From: Eubacterium sp. 14-2
GTDB taxonomy: Bacteria > Bacillota > Clostridia > Lachnospirales > Lachnospiraceae
Length of the DNA: 64,000 nt
Assembly: GCF_000403845.2 (NCBI RefSeq)
Contig: NZ_KE159568.1
Location: forward strand, 1-64,000
Direction of reading: 5' to 3'
The notes under the pieces are model-generated. The model was not told the origin of the DNA. It worked only from the letters and a program-made list of their open reading frames with translations, and ran no database searches. A program made the position numbers and the translations under genes. The stretch's first letter is position 1. Every line of letters begins with the position of its first letter. Positions 1 to 8,608 of this stretch are shown piece after piece.

Positions 1-40
1 AAGGTTCCCTCTGTCATCTCCCTCAGGCGACAACTTCTAT

Positions 41-69
41 ATCTTAGCACATCTTCGCCTGTCTGTCAA
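41..69 (-). promoter_or_regulatory. Strong leftward sigma-A type promoter
   Basis: On the minus strand a perfect TTGACA (64-69) is followed after 17 bases by TAAGAT (41-46). This is near-consensus for the housekeeping sigma factor. Transcription would start near position 34 and leave the window, so the driven gene is not visible. Confidence 0.7.
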
Positions 70-341
70 TGACTTTTTTCATCTTTTTTTATTTTCTTTC
101 GTCGTTTCCTGTCTGTCTTTTTCGACATCCGCTCTCGACGACAAATGTTATCTTATCACTTTTATTTCCATATGTCAACAGAATTTTCCAGAAAAAATAA
201 AGTAAGTTTTTATTACCGTTTTTTGTCAAATTGTTTGAATTGTCAGTATTTTACTGTTATCTTCTTCCACTCATATTTTTCCTGCCGAAAATCATTCTAT
301 TATAATGTAATGGTCCCTCTCAGAAAAGAATGATTTCCATA
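70..341. other. Intergenic stretch without a recognisable gene
   Basis: This T-rich and A-rich region separates the leftward promoter from the ATPase promoter. A 62-codon open frame at 145-333 has no ribosome binding site and a composition that looks non-coding. I see no RNA gene or clear repeat here. Confidence 0.6.
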
Positions 342-370
342 TTGACAAATCATCTGCAATATGCTTTAAT
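342..370 (+). promoter_or_regulatory. Promoter of the P1B ATPase gene
   Basis: A perfect TTGACA at 342-347 is followed by a 17-base spacer and TTTAAT at 365-370. The predicted transcription start near 377 falls inside the palindrome at 375-394, so a bound repressor would block initiation. Confidence 0.8.
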
Positions 371-374
371 ATTC

Positions 375-394
375 ATATGAACAATCATTCATAT
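375..394 (+). promoter_or_regulatory. ArsR/SmtB-type metal-sensor operator
   Basis: The imperfect palindrome ATATGAACAATCATTCATAT contains the TGAA-N6-TTCA core known for SmtB, CzrA and CadC operators of the ArsR family. It covers the predicted start of transcription and lies 17 bases before the ATPase start codon. This implies de-repression by Zn, Cd or Pb. No ArsR-family gene is present in the window, so the regulator must be elsewhere. Confidence 0.75.
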
Positions 395-410
395 GAAAGG
401 AGGCAGCCTT

Positions 411-2837
411 ATGGAACAGGTTGAAAAATATAAGTTAAAAGAACACCATCATAAACAGGAAGATTCCTGCTGCTGCGGACAGGAACACTGCGAACACAGT
501 CATAAACAGGAGCATACTCACGAGCATGAACATCACCACGGACACACTCACGAGCATGAACATCATCATGAACATGACGGTTCCTGCTGCTGTGGACAGG
601 AACATACTCATCAGCCGGTGCAGCATCCGGATGCCGACCATGCAAAAGGTATCCGTTTCACCTGCCTGGTAGAAAATCTGGGCTGTGCCAACTGCGCAGC
701 CAAAATGGAGCGGCGTATCAATGAACTGCCGGAAGTAAATGCCGCTGTTCTTACTTTCGCCACAAAACAGCTTCGTGTAGCCGTTACACCGGAAGGAGCG
801 AAAAAGGAAGACGCCCTGATTGCAAAATTTCAGGAAATCTGTGCTTCCATTGAATCTGAGGTTGTGGTGACCAGACAAAGTTCTTCCCAAAAAGGAAAAA
901 AATCCCTTTCTGTTTCTGAGCAGGAGCTTTCAGGAAAACATCCCTTCCGTAAACAGCAGATGGATCTTATCTCTGTTATAACCGGAGCGCTTTTGTTTAT
1001 TGCCGGAGAAATTCTGGAACACGCAGGTATGGAAGGGGCTCTCCTGCCTTCCGTGATTTTTGTAATTTCCTATCTTATTCTCGGCGGGCAGATTGTACTG
1101 ACTGCTCTTAAGAATCTGTGCAAAGGACAGATTTTTGATGAAAACTTTTTAATGAGTCTTGCAACACTGGGTGCGTTTGCCATAGGAAATTTTCCGGAAG
1201 CGGTGGGAGTTATGCTGTTTTACCGTATTGGAGAATATTTTGAAGAGGCGGCAGTTTCACGCAGCCGTTCCCAGATTATGGAAGCCGTGGACTTACGCCC
1301 GGAAGTTGTCAGTCTTGTAATCGGAAATGATACGAAAGTAATTGACGCTGAAGAAGCCCGGCCAGGAGATATTCTGCTGGTCCGCCCTGGCGACCGCATT
1401 CCGCTGGACGGCGTTGTGCTGGAAGGAGAAAGCCGCCTGGATACCTCTCCCATTACCGGAGAACCGGTTCCGGTCAAAGCCGGTGTGGGGGATGCTGTTA
1501 CCTCCGGCTGCATCAACACTTCCGGTCAGTTAAAAATTCAGGTGGAAAAATCACTGGAACATTCCATGGTTACCAGAATCCTGGACTCTGTGGAAAATGC
1601 TGCTGCCAGTAAACCTGAAATTGACCGGTTTATTACCAGATTTTCCAGAATTTATACTCCTTTTGTGGTGATTGCGGCACTGGCTACGACAGTCATTCCC
1701 TCTCTCATTACCGGAGACTGGAACCACTGGATTTACACCGCACTGACATTTCTTGTTATAAGCTGTCCCTGTGCCCTTGTTTTAAGCGTGCCTCTGGCAT
1801 TCTTTTCCGGCATTGGCGCCGGCTCCAGACAGGGAATCTTATTCAAAGGCGGTGTGGCTATTGAAGCTCTGAACCATATTTCCACGGTTATTATGGATAA
1901 AACCGGCACCGTCACAAAAGGAAATTTCGTGGTGCAGCAGATCATCCCTTTCCAGGACTATTCTGAAGAAGAAGTGCTGCAACTCTGCGCCAGCCTGGAG
2001 CAGCATTCCACCCATCCCATCGGTGTAAGCATTACTGCTGCCGCCCGTGAAAAAAACCTCCTGCCTGAAGAGGCTGTTTCCCTGAAAGAACTGGCAGGCC
2101 ACGGAATTCAGGCAACACTGTCCTCCGGAGAGGTTCTGGCAGGCAACCGGAAGCTGATGGAAAAATTCCATGTGGATCTGTCCGAATGCACACAGGCTGT
2201 ATATGGAACAGAGATATTTCTTGCAGTCCGGGGAGTTCTGGCCGGATATCTGGTGATTTCCGATACCATCAAGCCGGAATCTGCCAGAGCAGTTGCCGAT
2301 CTGAAACGTCTCCATATCACAACTGCCATGCTGACAGGAGATGCACTGGAAAGCGCCCTGGAAGTTGCCGGCAAAACCGGCATAGAGCAGGTACATGCGC
2401 GGCTGCTTCCGGAAAATAAACTGGAAAAACTGCAGGAAATCCGTAAGGCAAACGGTTCCGTCATGTTTGTGGGAGACGGGATCAACGATGCCCCTGTTCT
2501 GGCAGGAGCCGATGTGGGAGCCGCCATGGGAAGCGGTGCAGACGCAGCCATTGAAGCTGCAGACGTGGTATTTATGACTTCTGACATGGGAGCTGTGCCC
2601 AATTCCATCTCCATAGCAAGAACCACGACCCGGATTGCCTGGCAGAATGTAGTCTTTGCTCTGGCAGTCAAGGCGCTGGTTATGGTTCTCGGCCTTGCCG
2701 GATATGCCTCCATGTGGATGGCAGTATTTGCAGACAGCGGCGTGGCCATGCTCTGTGTCCTGAATTCCATTCGTATCCTGTATCAGAAGAACAAAGCGGG
2801 CAAGCCCACTTCAGCTCCCCTGACCCATCACTCATGA
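411..2837 (+). CDS. cadA: P1B-type Zn/Cd/Pb-translocating ATPase
   Basis: This is a heavy-metal efflux pump of the inner membrane that uses ATP to export divalent soft metals. The 808-residue protein starts with a His/Cys-rich tail (22 His and 7 Cys in residues 12-72, including two CCCGQEH boxes). A heavy-metal-associated domain with CANC at 92-95 follows. The CPC metal-transport motif is at 452-454, the phosphorylated Asp is D496 in DKTGT, and GDGINDAP marks the hinge domain. The CPC motif and overall form fit the Zn/Cd/Pb class better than the copper class. I chose ATG 411 over an in-frame ATG at 393 because AAAGGAGG at 396-403 is spaced correctly for it and because 393 lies inside the operator. 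The gene is monocistronic. Confidence 0.93.
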   Translation: MEQVEKYKLKEHHHKQEDSCCCGQEHCEHSHKQEHTHEHEHHHGHTHEHEHHHEHDGSCCCGQEHTHQPVQHPDADHAKGIRFTCLVENLGCANCAAKMERRINELPEVNAAVLTFATKQLRVAVTPEGAKKEDALIAKFQEICASIESEVVVTRQSSSQKGKKSLSVSEQELSGKHPFRKQQMDLISVITGALLFIAGEILEHAGMEGALLPSVIFVISYLILGGQIVLTALKNLCKGQIFDENFLMSLATLGAFAIGNFPEAVGVMLFYRIGEYFEEAAVSRSRSQIMEAVDLRPEVVSLVIGNDTKVIDAEEARPGDILLVRPGDRIPLDGVVLEGESRLDTSPITGEPVPVKAGVGDAVTSGCINTSGQLKIQVEKSLEHSMVTRILDSVENAAASKPEIDRFITRFSRIYTPFVVIAALATTVIPSLITGDWNHWIYTALTFLVISCPCALVLSVPLAFFSGIGAGSRQGILFKGGVAIEALNHISTVIMDKTGTVTKGNFVVQQIIPFQDYSEEEVLQLCASLEQHSTHPIGVSITAAAREKNLLPEEAVSLKELAGHGIQATLSSGEVLAGNRKLMEKFHVDLSECTQAVYGTEIFLAVRGVLAGYLVISDTIKPESARAVADLKRLHITTAMLTGDALESALEVAGKTGIEQVHARLLPENKLEKLQEIRKANGSVMFVGDGINDAPVLAGADVGAAMGSGADAAIEAADVVFMTSDMGAVPNSISIARTTTRIAWQNVVFALAVKALVMVLGLAGYASMWMAVFADSGVAMLCVLNSIRILYQKNKAGKPTSAPLTHHS
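516..575 (+). repeat. Two 30-base tandem repeats in the His-rich tail
   Basis: Two near-identical 30-base units (516-545 and 546-575) encode the His/Glu-rich metal-binding tail of the ATPase. The flanking CCCGQEH-coding segments (around 468-488 and 585-605) are also duplicated, so the tail probably grew by duplication. Confidence 0.75.
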
Positions 2838-2910
2838 TGGGCCTGGACGGTTTGCTGCGCCGGGTGCGGTCACGCAGTGACATCTTCTATTCGCACGAGT
2901 GTGCATATTA

Positions 2911-2977
2911 TTTTTCTTCTATAGAAAGACACTTTCACGCTTTAGCGTGACAAGGTCTTTCCTTATAGAAGAAAAAA
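2911..2977. terminator. Long bidirectional hairpin terminator
   Basis: A long imperfect hairpin lies between the convergent ATPase and deoC genes. The outer arms are TTTTTCTTCTATA and TATAGAAGAAAAA. AAAGAC/GTCTTT and TCACGC/GCGTGA pair further in. Both sides end in T- or A-tracts, so it can terminate either transcript. Two mini-hairpins precede it (2869-2881 and 2892-2903). Confidence 0.75.
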
Positions 2978-2994
2978 GCGGGCAGCCTTTTGCT

Positions 2995-3645
2995 TTATTC
3001 AGCTTTTGCCAGTTTTATCACCCGGCTGGTACCGAGACGTGCGGCTCCCAGACGGATATATTCTTCCGCATCTTCAAAAGAAGCAATTCCTCCTGCCGCC
3101 TTTATCTTTACTTCCGGGCCGATATGCTCCCTGAAAAGTTTTATGTCAGCAAAAGTAGCCCCTGCTGTGGAAAACCCTGTGGAAGTTTTGATAAAATCTG
3201 CTCCTGCACTGGTTACGGTTTCACACAGTTTCTGTTTCTCTTCTTCTGTCAGCAGACAGGTTTCCACTATTACTTTCAGAATTTTCCCCTGACAGGCTTT
3301 TTTCAGAATTCGAATTTCCTCTTCCACCAGATCAAACCGCCCGTCTTTTACCCAGCCCAGATTGATGACCATATCAAGTTCACCGGCTCCGTTGGCAACG
3401 GCGTCTCTGATTTCAAATTCTTTTACAGCCGTGGTATTATAACCATTGGGAAAACCAATGACGGTGCAGACTTCCATTCTGTCTCCCAGATATTCCCGCG
3501 CCTGCTTCACATAAGAAGGCGGAATGCAGACGGAAGCAGTGCCATATTTCAATGCGTCCTCACAAATCTGCTGAATTTCCTGCCAGGTGGCTGTCTGATT
3601 TAACAATGTATGATCTGTTTTTACATAAATTTCTGTTCTGTCCAT
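2995..3645 (-). CDS. deoC: Deoxyribose-phosphate aldolase
   Basis: The enzyme cleaves 2-deoxyribose 5-phosphate to acetaldehyde and glyceraldehyde 3-phosphate in deoxynucleoside catabolism (EC 4.1.2.4). The 216-residue TIM barrel has the Schiff-base lysine in FIKTSTGF and the phosphate-binding AAGGI segment. The ATG at 3645 has an AGGAGG site eight bases upstream, which rules out the longer frame. It lies 91 bases downstream of radA on the same strand and may share its transcript. The other genes of a deo operon are absent nearby. Confidence 0.95.
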   Translation of the reverse strand: MDRTEIYVKTDHTLLNQTATWQEIQQICEDALKYGTASVCIPPSYVKQAREYLGDRMEVCTVIGFPNGYNTTAVKEFEIRDAVANGAGELDMVINLGWVKDGRFDLVEEEIRILKKACQGKILKVIVETCLLTEEEKQKLCETVTSAGADFIKTSTGFSTAGATFADIKLFREHIGPEVKIKAAGGIASFEDAEEYIRLGAARLGTSRVIKLAKAE

Positions 3646-3736
3646 TTCTTTCCTCCTGTATCTCTTACCCTGATTTCCAGACAAATGGGTGAAATCCCCT
3701 TATCTTTCCCTGCCTTTCCTCTCTCCGGCTTCCGGT

Positions 3737-5104
3737 CTACATCTGCCGGATGGCTTCGCCAATGGTTCCTGCCCCGATGATTTTTATTCCTTTGGTATCT
3801 GTCAGCCCCGGAATGGACACTTTGGGCAGGATACATGTCTTAAATCCCAGTTTCCGTGCTTCCGTCACCCGCTGCTGGGCCATCTGGACCGCACGCACCT
3901 CGCCGCTTAATCCCACTTCCCCAAAGCAGATAATTTTCTCATCTATTGCCTTGTCCCGGAAACTGGAAGCCAGAGCCATCACAATTCCCAGATCTATGGC
4001 CGGTTCATTCATTCGTATGCCTCCTGCAATATTCACATAAGCGTCACAGGCAGACAGAGACATCCCCGCCCGCTTCTCTAACACCGCCATCAGAAGGTTT
4101 ACCCGGTTTAAATCCGTTCCGGCTGCTGTCCTCCTTGGAATTCCGAAATTGCTGTGACACACCAGTGCCTGGATTTCCACCAGTATGGGCCTTGTACCCT
4201 CCATGGAACAGGCAACCACAGATCCGGAGGCTCCCTGCGGCTTGCCGTTCAGCATAAACTCCGATGGATTTTTCACCTCTGCAAGCCCTTCTTCCCGCAT
4301 TTCAAATACGCCGATTTCATTGGTAGAACCAAATCTGTTCTTGACCCCCCGCAGAATCCGGTAGGAAGCATGACGGTCTCCCTCAAAATAAAGTACCGTA
4401 TCCACCATATGCTCCAGTACTCTGGGGCCTGCCACTACCCCTTCTTTCGTTACATGGCCTACAATAAAAATCGTTATCTCCATGCCTTTTGCAATCTGCA
4501 AAAGCCTTCCGGTGGTCTCCCGGACCTGAGACACGCTTCCTGGGGCAGCGCTGATTTCCTCACTGTATATGGTCTGAATGGAATCAATAATCACCACCTG
4601 GGGTTTCTGGCGCTCCACCACCTGTTCAATCCGCTCCATGCCTGTTTCACAGAACAGCTGCAGGTTATCTGAAAACTGCCCGATCCTCTGGGCCCGCATT
4701 TTAATCTGCTGCAGAGATTCCTCTCCGGAAATATACAGCACTTCTAAAGTTTCTGCCAGATTCCTGCATACCTGCAGCAAAAGAGTGGATTTTCCAATCC
4801 CTGGGTCTCCGCCCACCAGCACCAGGGAACCAGGCACGATTCCGCCGCCCAGCACCCGGTCCAGTTCTCCAAACCCTGTCTGCATCCGGGTTCCGGACTG
4901 TATATCGATTTCTGATATTCTGGCGGTTTTCAGCTCTTCTTTTCCTCCCGGAGCGCTTTTTATTTTTCCTGCGGCTTTTTTCTCCAGAGCTTCCTCCACA
5001 AAGGTATTCCACTCCCGGCAGCCCGGACACTGCCCCATCCATTTAGAAGACTCATATCCGCAGGACTGACAGAAATACACCGTAACCTTTTTTCCCTTTG
5101 CCAT
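3737..5104 (-). CDS. radA: DNA repair protein RadA/Sms
   Basis: RadA is a RecA-like hexameric ATPase that promotes branch migration and processing of recombination intermediates. The 455-residue protein has all three family blocks. There is an N-terminal C4 zinc finger (CQSC and CPGC), a Walker A motif GGDPGIGKST near residue 95 and the RadA-specific KNRFG motif. The C-terminal region resembles the Lon protease domain. Length is normal for the family. The start MAKGKK follows a purine-rich site. It probably heads a unit with deoC. Confidence 0.96.
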   Translation of the reverse strand: MAKGKKVTVYFCQSCGYESSKWMGQCPGCREWNTFVEEALEKKAAGKIKSAPGGKEELKTARISEIDIQSGTRMQTGFGELDRVLGGGIVPGSLVLVGGDPGIGKSTLLLQVCRNLAETLEVLYISGEESLQQIKMRAQRIGQFSDNLQLFCETGMERIEQVVERQKPQVVIIDSIQTIYSEEISAAPGSVSQVRETTGRLLQIAKGMEITIFIVGHVTKEGVVAGPRVLEHMVDTVLYFEGDRHASYRILRGVKNRFGSTNEIGVFEMREEGLAEVKNPSEFMLNGKPQGASGSVVACSMEGTRPILVEIQALVCHSNFGIPRRTAAGTDLNRVNLLMAVLEKRAGMSLSACDAYVNIAGGIRMNEPAIDLGIVMALASSFRDKAIDEKIICFGEVGLSGEVRAVQMAQQRVTEARKLGFKTCILPKVSIPGLTDTKGIKIIGAGTIGEAIRQM

Positions 5105-5131
5105 GTTTTATCCTCTTCCTGTATATGATAC

Positions 5132-5174
5132 AGGGCATTCCGAAAGCCTGCTGAGCTGACTTACGGAATGCCCT
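5132..5174. repeat. 11-bp inverted repeat upstream of radA
   Basis: AGGGCATTCCG (5132-5142) pairs perfectly with CGGAATGCCCT (5164-5174). It follows the stop of the 5188-5604 gene and precedes radA. No U-tract follows on either strand, so it may be a processing or stability hairpin rather than a classical terminator. Confidence 0.6.
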
Positions 5175-5187
5175 TACTGTCTGTATG

Positions 5188-5604
5188 TTATCCAACTTTT
5201 TCAATCTGAACAGCAACCGGAGTGTCTTCATTCAATTCCACGCTGAGACTTAATTTTCCACCCAGATTCGTCTTCATATGGCCTGCATTCACGCCATCCA
5301 CCACCACTTCATATTCTGCCTGTTCTTCCAGCTCCAGGGTAATCTGTGCGTCTTCTGCTCCTTCTACCTGGAACGCAACGCCGCTGTCTGTTACCTGAAG
5401 CTGACTCACTGTGGTCCCCGGTACAGATTCGTACACGAACATGCCGTTTCGCTCCAGCTTGGTGATTTCCTGAAAAGTCTTTACCTTATACAGGTCCCCG
5501 CCAAACTCAAAATTATCTGCTTTTGCTTTGGAAGCCAGTCTGTAATTCCCAAAACTTAAAGTTCCATTGTTTTCTGTACGAATCAGTTCTTCTACTACAG
5601 CCAT
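5188..5604 (-). CDS. Conserved-looking 138-residue protein of unknown function
   Basis: I do not recognise the family with certainty. The protein is soluble, acidic and mostly beta-strand in character, with no signal peptide or membrane segment. The middle reads like a small beta sandwich, and the end has alternating hydrophobic residues (VVVDGV, LSLSVEL, VAVQIEKVG). It has a good AGGAGG site and possibly its own promoter at 5655-5682. It is followed by a stable hairpin, so it is probably transcribed alone between clpC and radA. Confidence 0.8.
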   Translation of the reverse strand: MAVVEELIRTENNGTLSFGNYRLASKAKADNFEFGGDLYKVKTFQEITKLERNGMFVYESVPGTTVSQLQVTDSGVAFQVEGAEDAQITLELEEQAEYEVVVDGVNAGHMKTNLGGKLSLSVELNEDTPVAVQIEKVG

Positions 5605-5654
5605 TTTTTTATCCTCCTGTTGAAATTGTCTGCTTTCCTGACACCATTAATTAT

Positions 5655-5682
5655 ATAATAAATCCTCTGGTTTTGCCAGCAA
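5655..5682 (-). promoter_or_regulatory. Possible promoter for the 138-residue protein gene
   Basis: On the minus strand TTGCTG (5677-5682) lies 16 bases before TATTAT (5655-5660). An overlapping TATAAT-like box lies just downstream. The -35 box is weak, so this is tentative. Confidence 0.4.
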
Positions 5683-5730
5683 TATTTTACTTACTTTTGC
5701 AGCAGTAACCTTTCCCCTCCGGCTGAACTG

Positions 5731-8184
5731 TTATTTATTTCTGACAGTAAAGGTAATTTCCTTTTTGTGCATGGCGGCTTCCACCGTATCTTTGGCCTTT
5801 ACCCTGCCGGAAAGGATTTCCTCCGCCAGTCCGTCTTCTATTTTGTTCTGAATCATCCTGCGCAGAGGCCGCGCGCCATATTTCGGCTCATAGGCTGTGT
5901 CCACAATATGGCTTTTTACCGTTCCGGTAATATGAAGCTCAATTCCCATCTGGGTTTTGCAGCGCTCAATCAGGGTTTTGGTCATCAGGGTTACAATTTT
6001 CTTCATATCCTCTTTGGTCAGAGCATGGAACACAATGGTCTCGTCAATACGATTCAGAAATTCCGGCCGGAAAATTCTGCGCACTTCCTCCATTACGCTG
6101 TCTTTCATCCGGTCATAATTGTGCTTTGCATCCTCCACAGAAGCAAATCCCAGTGCTTTCGGTTCAATGATGGACTGGGCCCCCGCATTGGACGTCATAA
6201 TAATAATGGTATTTTTAAAATCTGTCTTTCTGCCCTGGGCGTCGGTAATGTGACCGTCATCCAGCACCTGCAGCAGGATATTGAATACATCCGGATGGGC
6301 TTTTTCAATTTCATCAAAAAGGATGACAGAATAGGGATTCCGTCTTACTTTCTCACTCAGCTGTCCGCCCTCGTCATACCCCACATATCCTGGGGGAGAA
6401 CCAATCATTTTGGATACGCTGTGTTTTTCCATATATTCCGACATGTCCACCCGCACCATGGCAGATTCGCTGCCGAACATGGCTTCTGCAAGGGCTTTGG
6501 AAATCTCTGTTTTGCCCACGCCAGTGGGCCCCAGAAACAGGAAAGAGCCAATGGGACGGTTGGGGTCTTTTAAGCCTACTCTGCCCCGGCGCACTGCCTT
6601 TGCCACAGCAGACACCGCCTCTTCCTGACCAATCACCCGTTTGTGCAGTACGGATTCCAGTTTCCGCAGTCGGGCAGATTCTTCCTCAGCCAGCCGCTTT
6701 ACGGGAATTTTCGTCCACTGGGACACTACTTCGGCAATTTCGTTTTCCCCTACTTCCGCTCTTTTACGTTTCATGGATTTTTTTGCTTTTTTCTGCAGTT
6801 TCTCATACTCTGCCTGCAGGGCTTCCTTCTCTTTGCGCAGCTCTGAGGCTTCCTGAAGTTCCATTTTCTGAATGGCTTCTTCCATTTCCTCCGTAACCCG
6901 GTTGATTTCTATACGGATATCCTGCAGATTTGTGGAGGTTTTCACTCCTTCCAGACGCACCTTTGCCGCCGCCTCATCCATCAGATCTATGGCCTTATCC
7001 GGCAGAAAACGGTCGGAAACATACCGGTCGGAAAGTTTTGCCGCCGCCTCCAGCCCCTCGTCGGTAATGACCACCTGATGATGCTTTTCATAAAATCTGC
7101 GCAGCCCTTTCAGTATTTCCAGCGTCTGCTCTATGTCCGGTTCTTCCACCATAACCGGCTGGAACCGCCGCTCCAGCGCTGCGTCCCGTTCAATATATTT
7201 CCGGTACTCTTCCACAGTTGTTGCACCAATCATCTGAAACTCTCCCCGTGCAAGATGAGGTTTCAGAATGTTGGAGGCATCCATGGCTCCCTCTGCGCCT
7301 CCGGCGCCGATAATGGTGTGCAGTTCATCCATAAACAGCAGGATATTTCCGGCTCCCACCACTTCCCGTATTACCTTTTTAATCCGCTCTTCAAATTCTC
7401 CCCGGTATTTGGAGCCGGCAATCATACTGGAAAGATCCAGCGTAATCACTCGTTTTCCGGCTACGGATTCCGGTACAAGTCCCAGGGAAATCTGCTGGGC
7501 CAGCCCTTCCGCAATGGCAGTCTTGCCCACCCCCGGCTCTCCAATGAGACAGGGATTATTTTTACCTCGTCTGCTTAAAATCTGAATCACACGGCGTATT
7601 TCTTCTTCCCTTCCAATGACCGGATCCAGCTTACCTTCCACAGCCATTCTGGTCAGATCTCTGGAATACTGATCCAGAACCGGCGTGGCTTCCAGGCTGC
7701 GTTTTCTTCCTTTGGCAGATTTCAGTTCTTCTCTGGAAAAACTGCCTTCTTCTCCCATGGCCACCAGTAAATCAATATAAAGTTTCTGCAAATTAACGCC
7801 CATGGTGTTCAAAAGGCGCACTGCGGCAGATTCATTTTCTTTGATAATTGCCAGCAACAGGTGCTCGGTACCTGTCTCACTGCTGTTAAAGTGGCCTGCT
7901 TCCTTCTCTGCTGTATCCAGTATTTTCTGGGTTCTGGGAGTATAGCCGTCCCCGTCCAGCAAAGCAGTCCCCTCTCCCGGGGCAATCAGTTCTTCAATCA
8001 AATCCAGCAGTTTTTTCTCCTCAAGATGGTTATCTGCCAGAACTTTTGCTGCCACTCCGGTTCCCTCCTGAAGCAGTCCCGCCAGTATGTGTTCCGTACC
8101 CACATAATTATGCTGCAGCTTTTTGGACAGCCTGGCTGCCAGTTCCAGAACTTTTCCTGCCTGGGACGTATATTTTTTATGCAT
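5731..8184 (-). CDS. clpC: ClpC-type AAA+ unfoldase
   Basis: ClpC unfolds substrates for ClpP and acts in protein quality control. The 817-residue protein has a duplicated Clp N domain and a first AAA+ module with Walker A GEPGVGKTAIAEG. A UVR-like coiled middle segment follows, then a second AAA+ module with GPTGVGKTEISKA. All nucleotide-binding motifs look intact. In Bacilli clpC follows ctsR, mcsA and mcsB. Here the preceding gene is a YtrA-type GntR regulator 37 bases upstream and no mcsB or ctsR is visible. Control by the GntR protein is therefore a reasonable guess. Confidence 0.95.
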   Translation of the reverse strand: MHKKYTSQAGKVLELAARLSKKLQHNYVGTEHILAGLLQEGTGVAAKVLADNHLEEKKLLDLIEELIAPGEGTALLDGDGYTPRTQKILDTAEKEAGHFNSSETGTEHLLLAIIKENESAAVRLLNTMGVNLQKLYIDLLVAMGEEGSFSREELKSAKGRKRSLEATPVLDQYSRDLTRMAVEGKLDPVIGREEEIRRVIQILSRRGKNNPCLIGEPGVGKTAIAEGLAQQISLGLVPESVAGKRVITLDLSSMIAGSKYRGEFEERIKKVIREVVGAGNILLFMDELHTIIGAGGAEGAMDASNILKPHLARGEFQMIGATTVEEYRKYIERDAALERRFQPVMVEEPDIEQTLEILKGLRRFYEKHHQVVITDEGLEAAAKLSDRYVSDRFLPDKAIDLMDEAAAKVRLEGVKTSTNLQDIRIEINRVTEEMEEAIQKMELQEASELRKEKEALQAEYEKLQKKAKKSMKRKRAEVGENEIAEVVSQWTKIPVKRLAEEESARLRKLESVLHKRVIGQEEAVSAVAKAVRRGRVGLKDPNRPIGSFLFLGPTGVGKTEISKALAEAMFGSESAMVRVDMSEYMEKHSVSKMIGSPPGYVGYDEGGQLSEKVRRNPYSVILFDEIEKAHPDVFNILLQVLDDGHITDAQGRKTDFKNTIIIMTSNAGAQSIIEPKALGFASVEDAKHNYDRMKDSVMEEVRRIFRPEFLNRIDETIVFHALTKEDMKKIVTLMTKTLIERCKTQMGIELHITGTVKSHIVDTAYEPKYGARPLRRMIQNKIEDGLAEEILSGRVKAKDTVEAAMHKKEITFTVRNK

Positions 8185-8221
8185 TCGCTCCTCCTGTCAA
8201 CACAGCAAAAGCTGCGTTCCG

Positions 8222-8593
8222 TTAAAATTCATATTCATCCAGTATCGCATCTGTCAGCTGATGTATTTCTTCTCTGGAAATATTTTTACAGACTGCCTTT
8301 GCCAGGATTACCTGCAGGGTTTCCTGCAGTTCCCGCACTGCCTGGCTTTTATCTTCCTCCAGAAAAATAACAGCGCCATTTCTCCGGTCCAGGCGGATAA
8401 ATCCCTCCTGTCGTAATACATGATATGCTTTATTTACGGTATGCATGTTAATTCCGATGCTTTCTGCAAGCCGACGTACTGAGGGCAGGGACTCCCCTTC
8501 CTGATACTGATTTGTGGCTATTCCCTGCACAATCTGGTTGCGCAGCTGCATGTAGATGGCCTCATCACTGTTAAAATCAATTTCTATATACAT
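8222..8593 (-). CDS. GntR-family transcriptional regulator, YtrA type
   Basis: The 123-residue protein has an N-terminal winged helix (YMQLRNQIVQGI, LPSVRRLAESIGIN, HTVNKAYHVLRQEGFI). A short helical tail follows in place of a large effector domain, which defines the YtrA subfamily. Such regulators usually control membrane or transport genes next to them. It lies 15 bases after a membrane protein gene and 37 bases before clpC, so all three are likely co-transcribed. Its ligand cannot be inferred. Confidence 0.9.
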   Translation of the reverse strand: MYIEIDFNSDEAIYMQLRNQIVQGIATNQYQEGESLPSVRRLAESIGINMHTVNKAYHVLRQEGFIRLDRRNGAVIFLEEDKSQAVRELQETLQVILAKAVCKNISREEIHQLTDAILDEYEF

Positions 8594-8608
8594 GTATACA
8601 CCTGTCTT

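Noticed and set aside
145-333. A 62-codon plus-strand open frame upstream of the ATPase
   Set aside because: It has no ribosome binding site, lies in T-rich intergenic DNA and has a composition unlike a protein.
516-575. Possible CRISPR-like array from tandem repeats
   Set aside because: The repeats are contiguous, in frame and encode the metal-binding tail. There are no spacers or cas genes.
435-890. Long minus-strand frames opposite the His-rich tail of the ATPase
   Set aside because: They arise from the biased codon use of the His/Glu repeats on the other strand.
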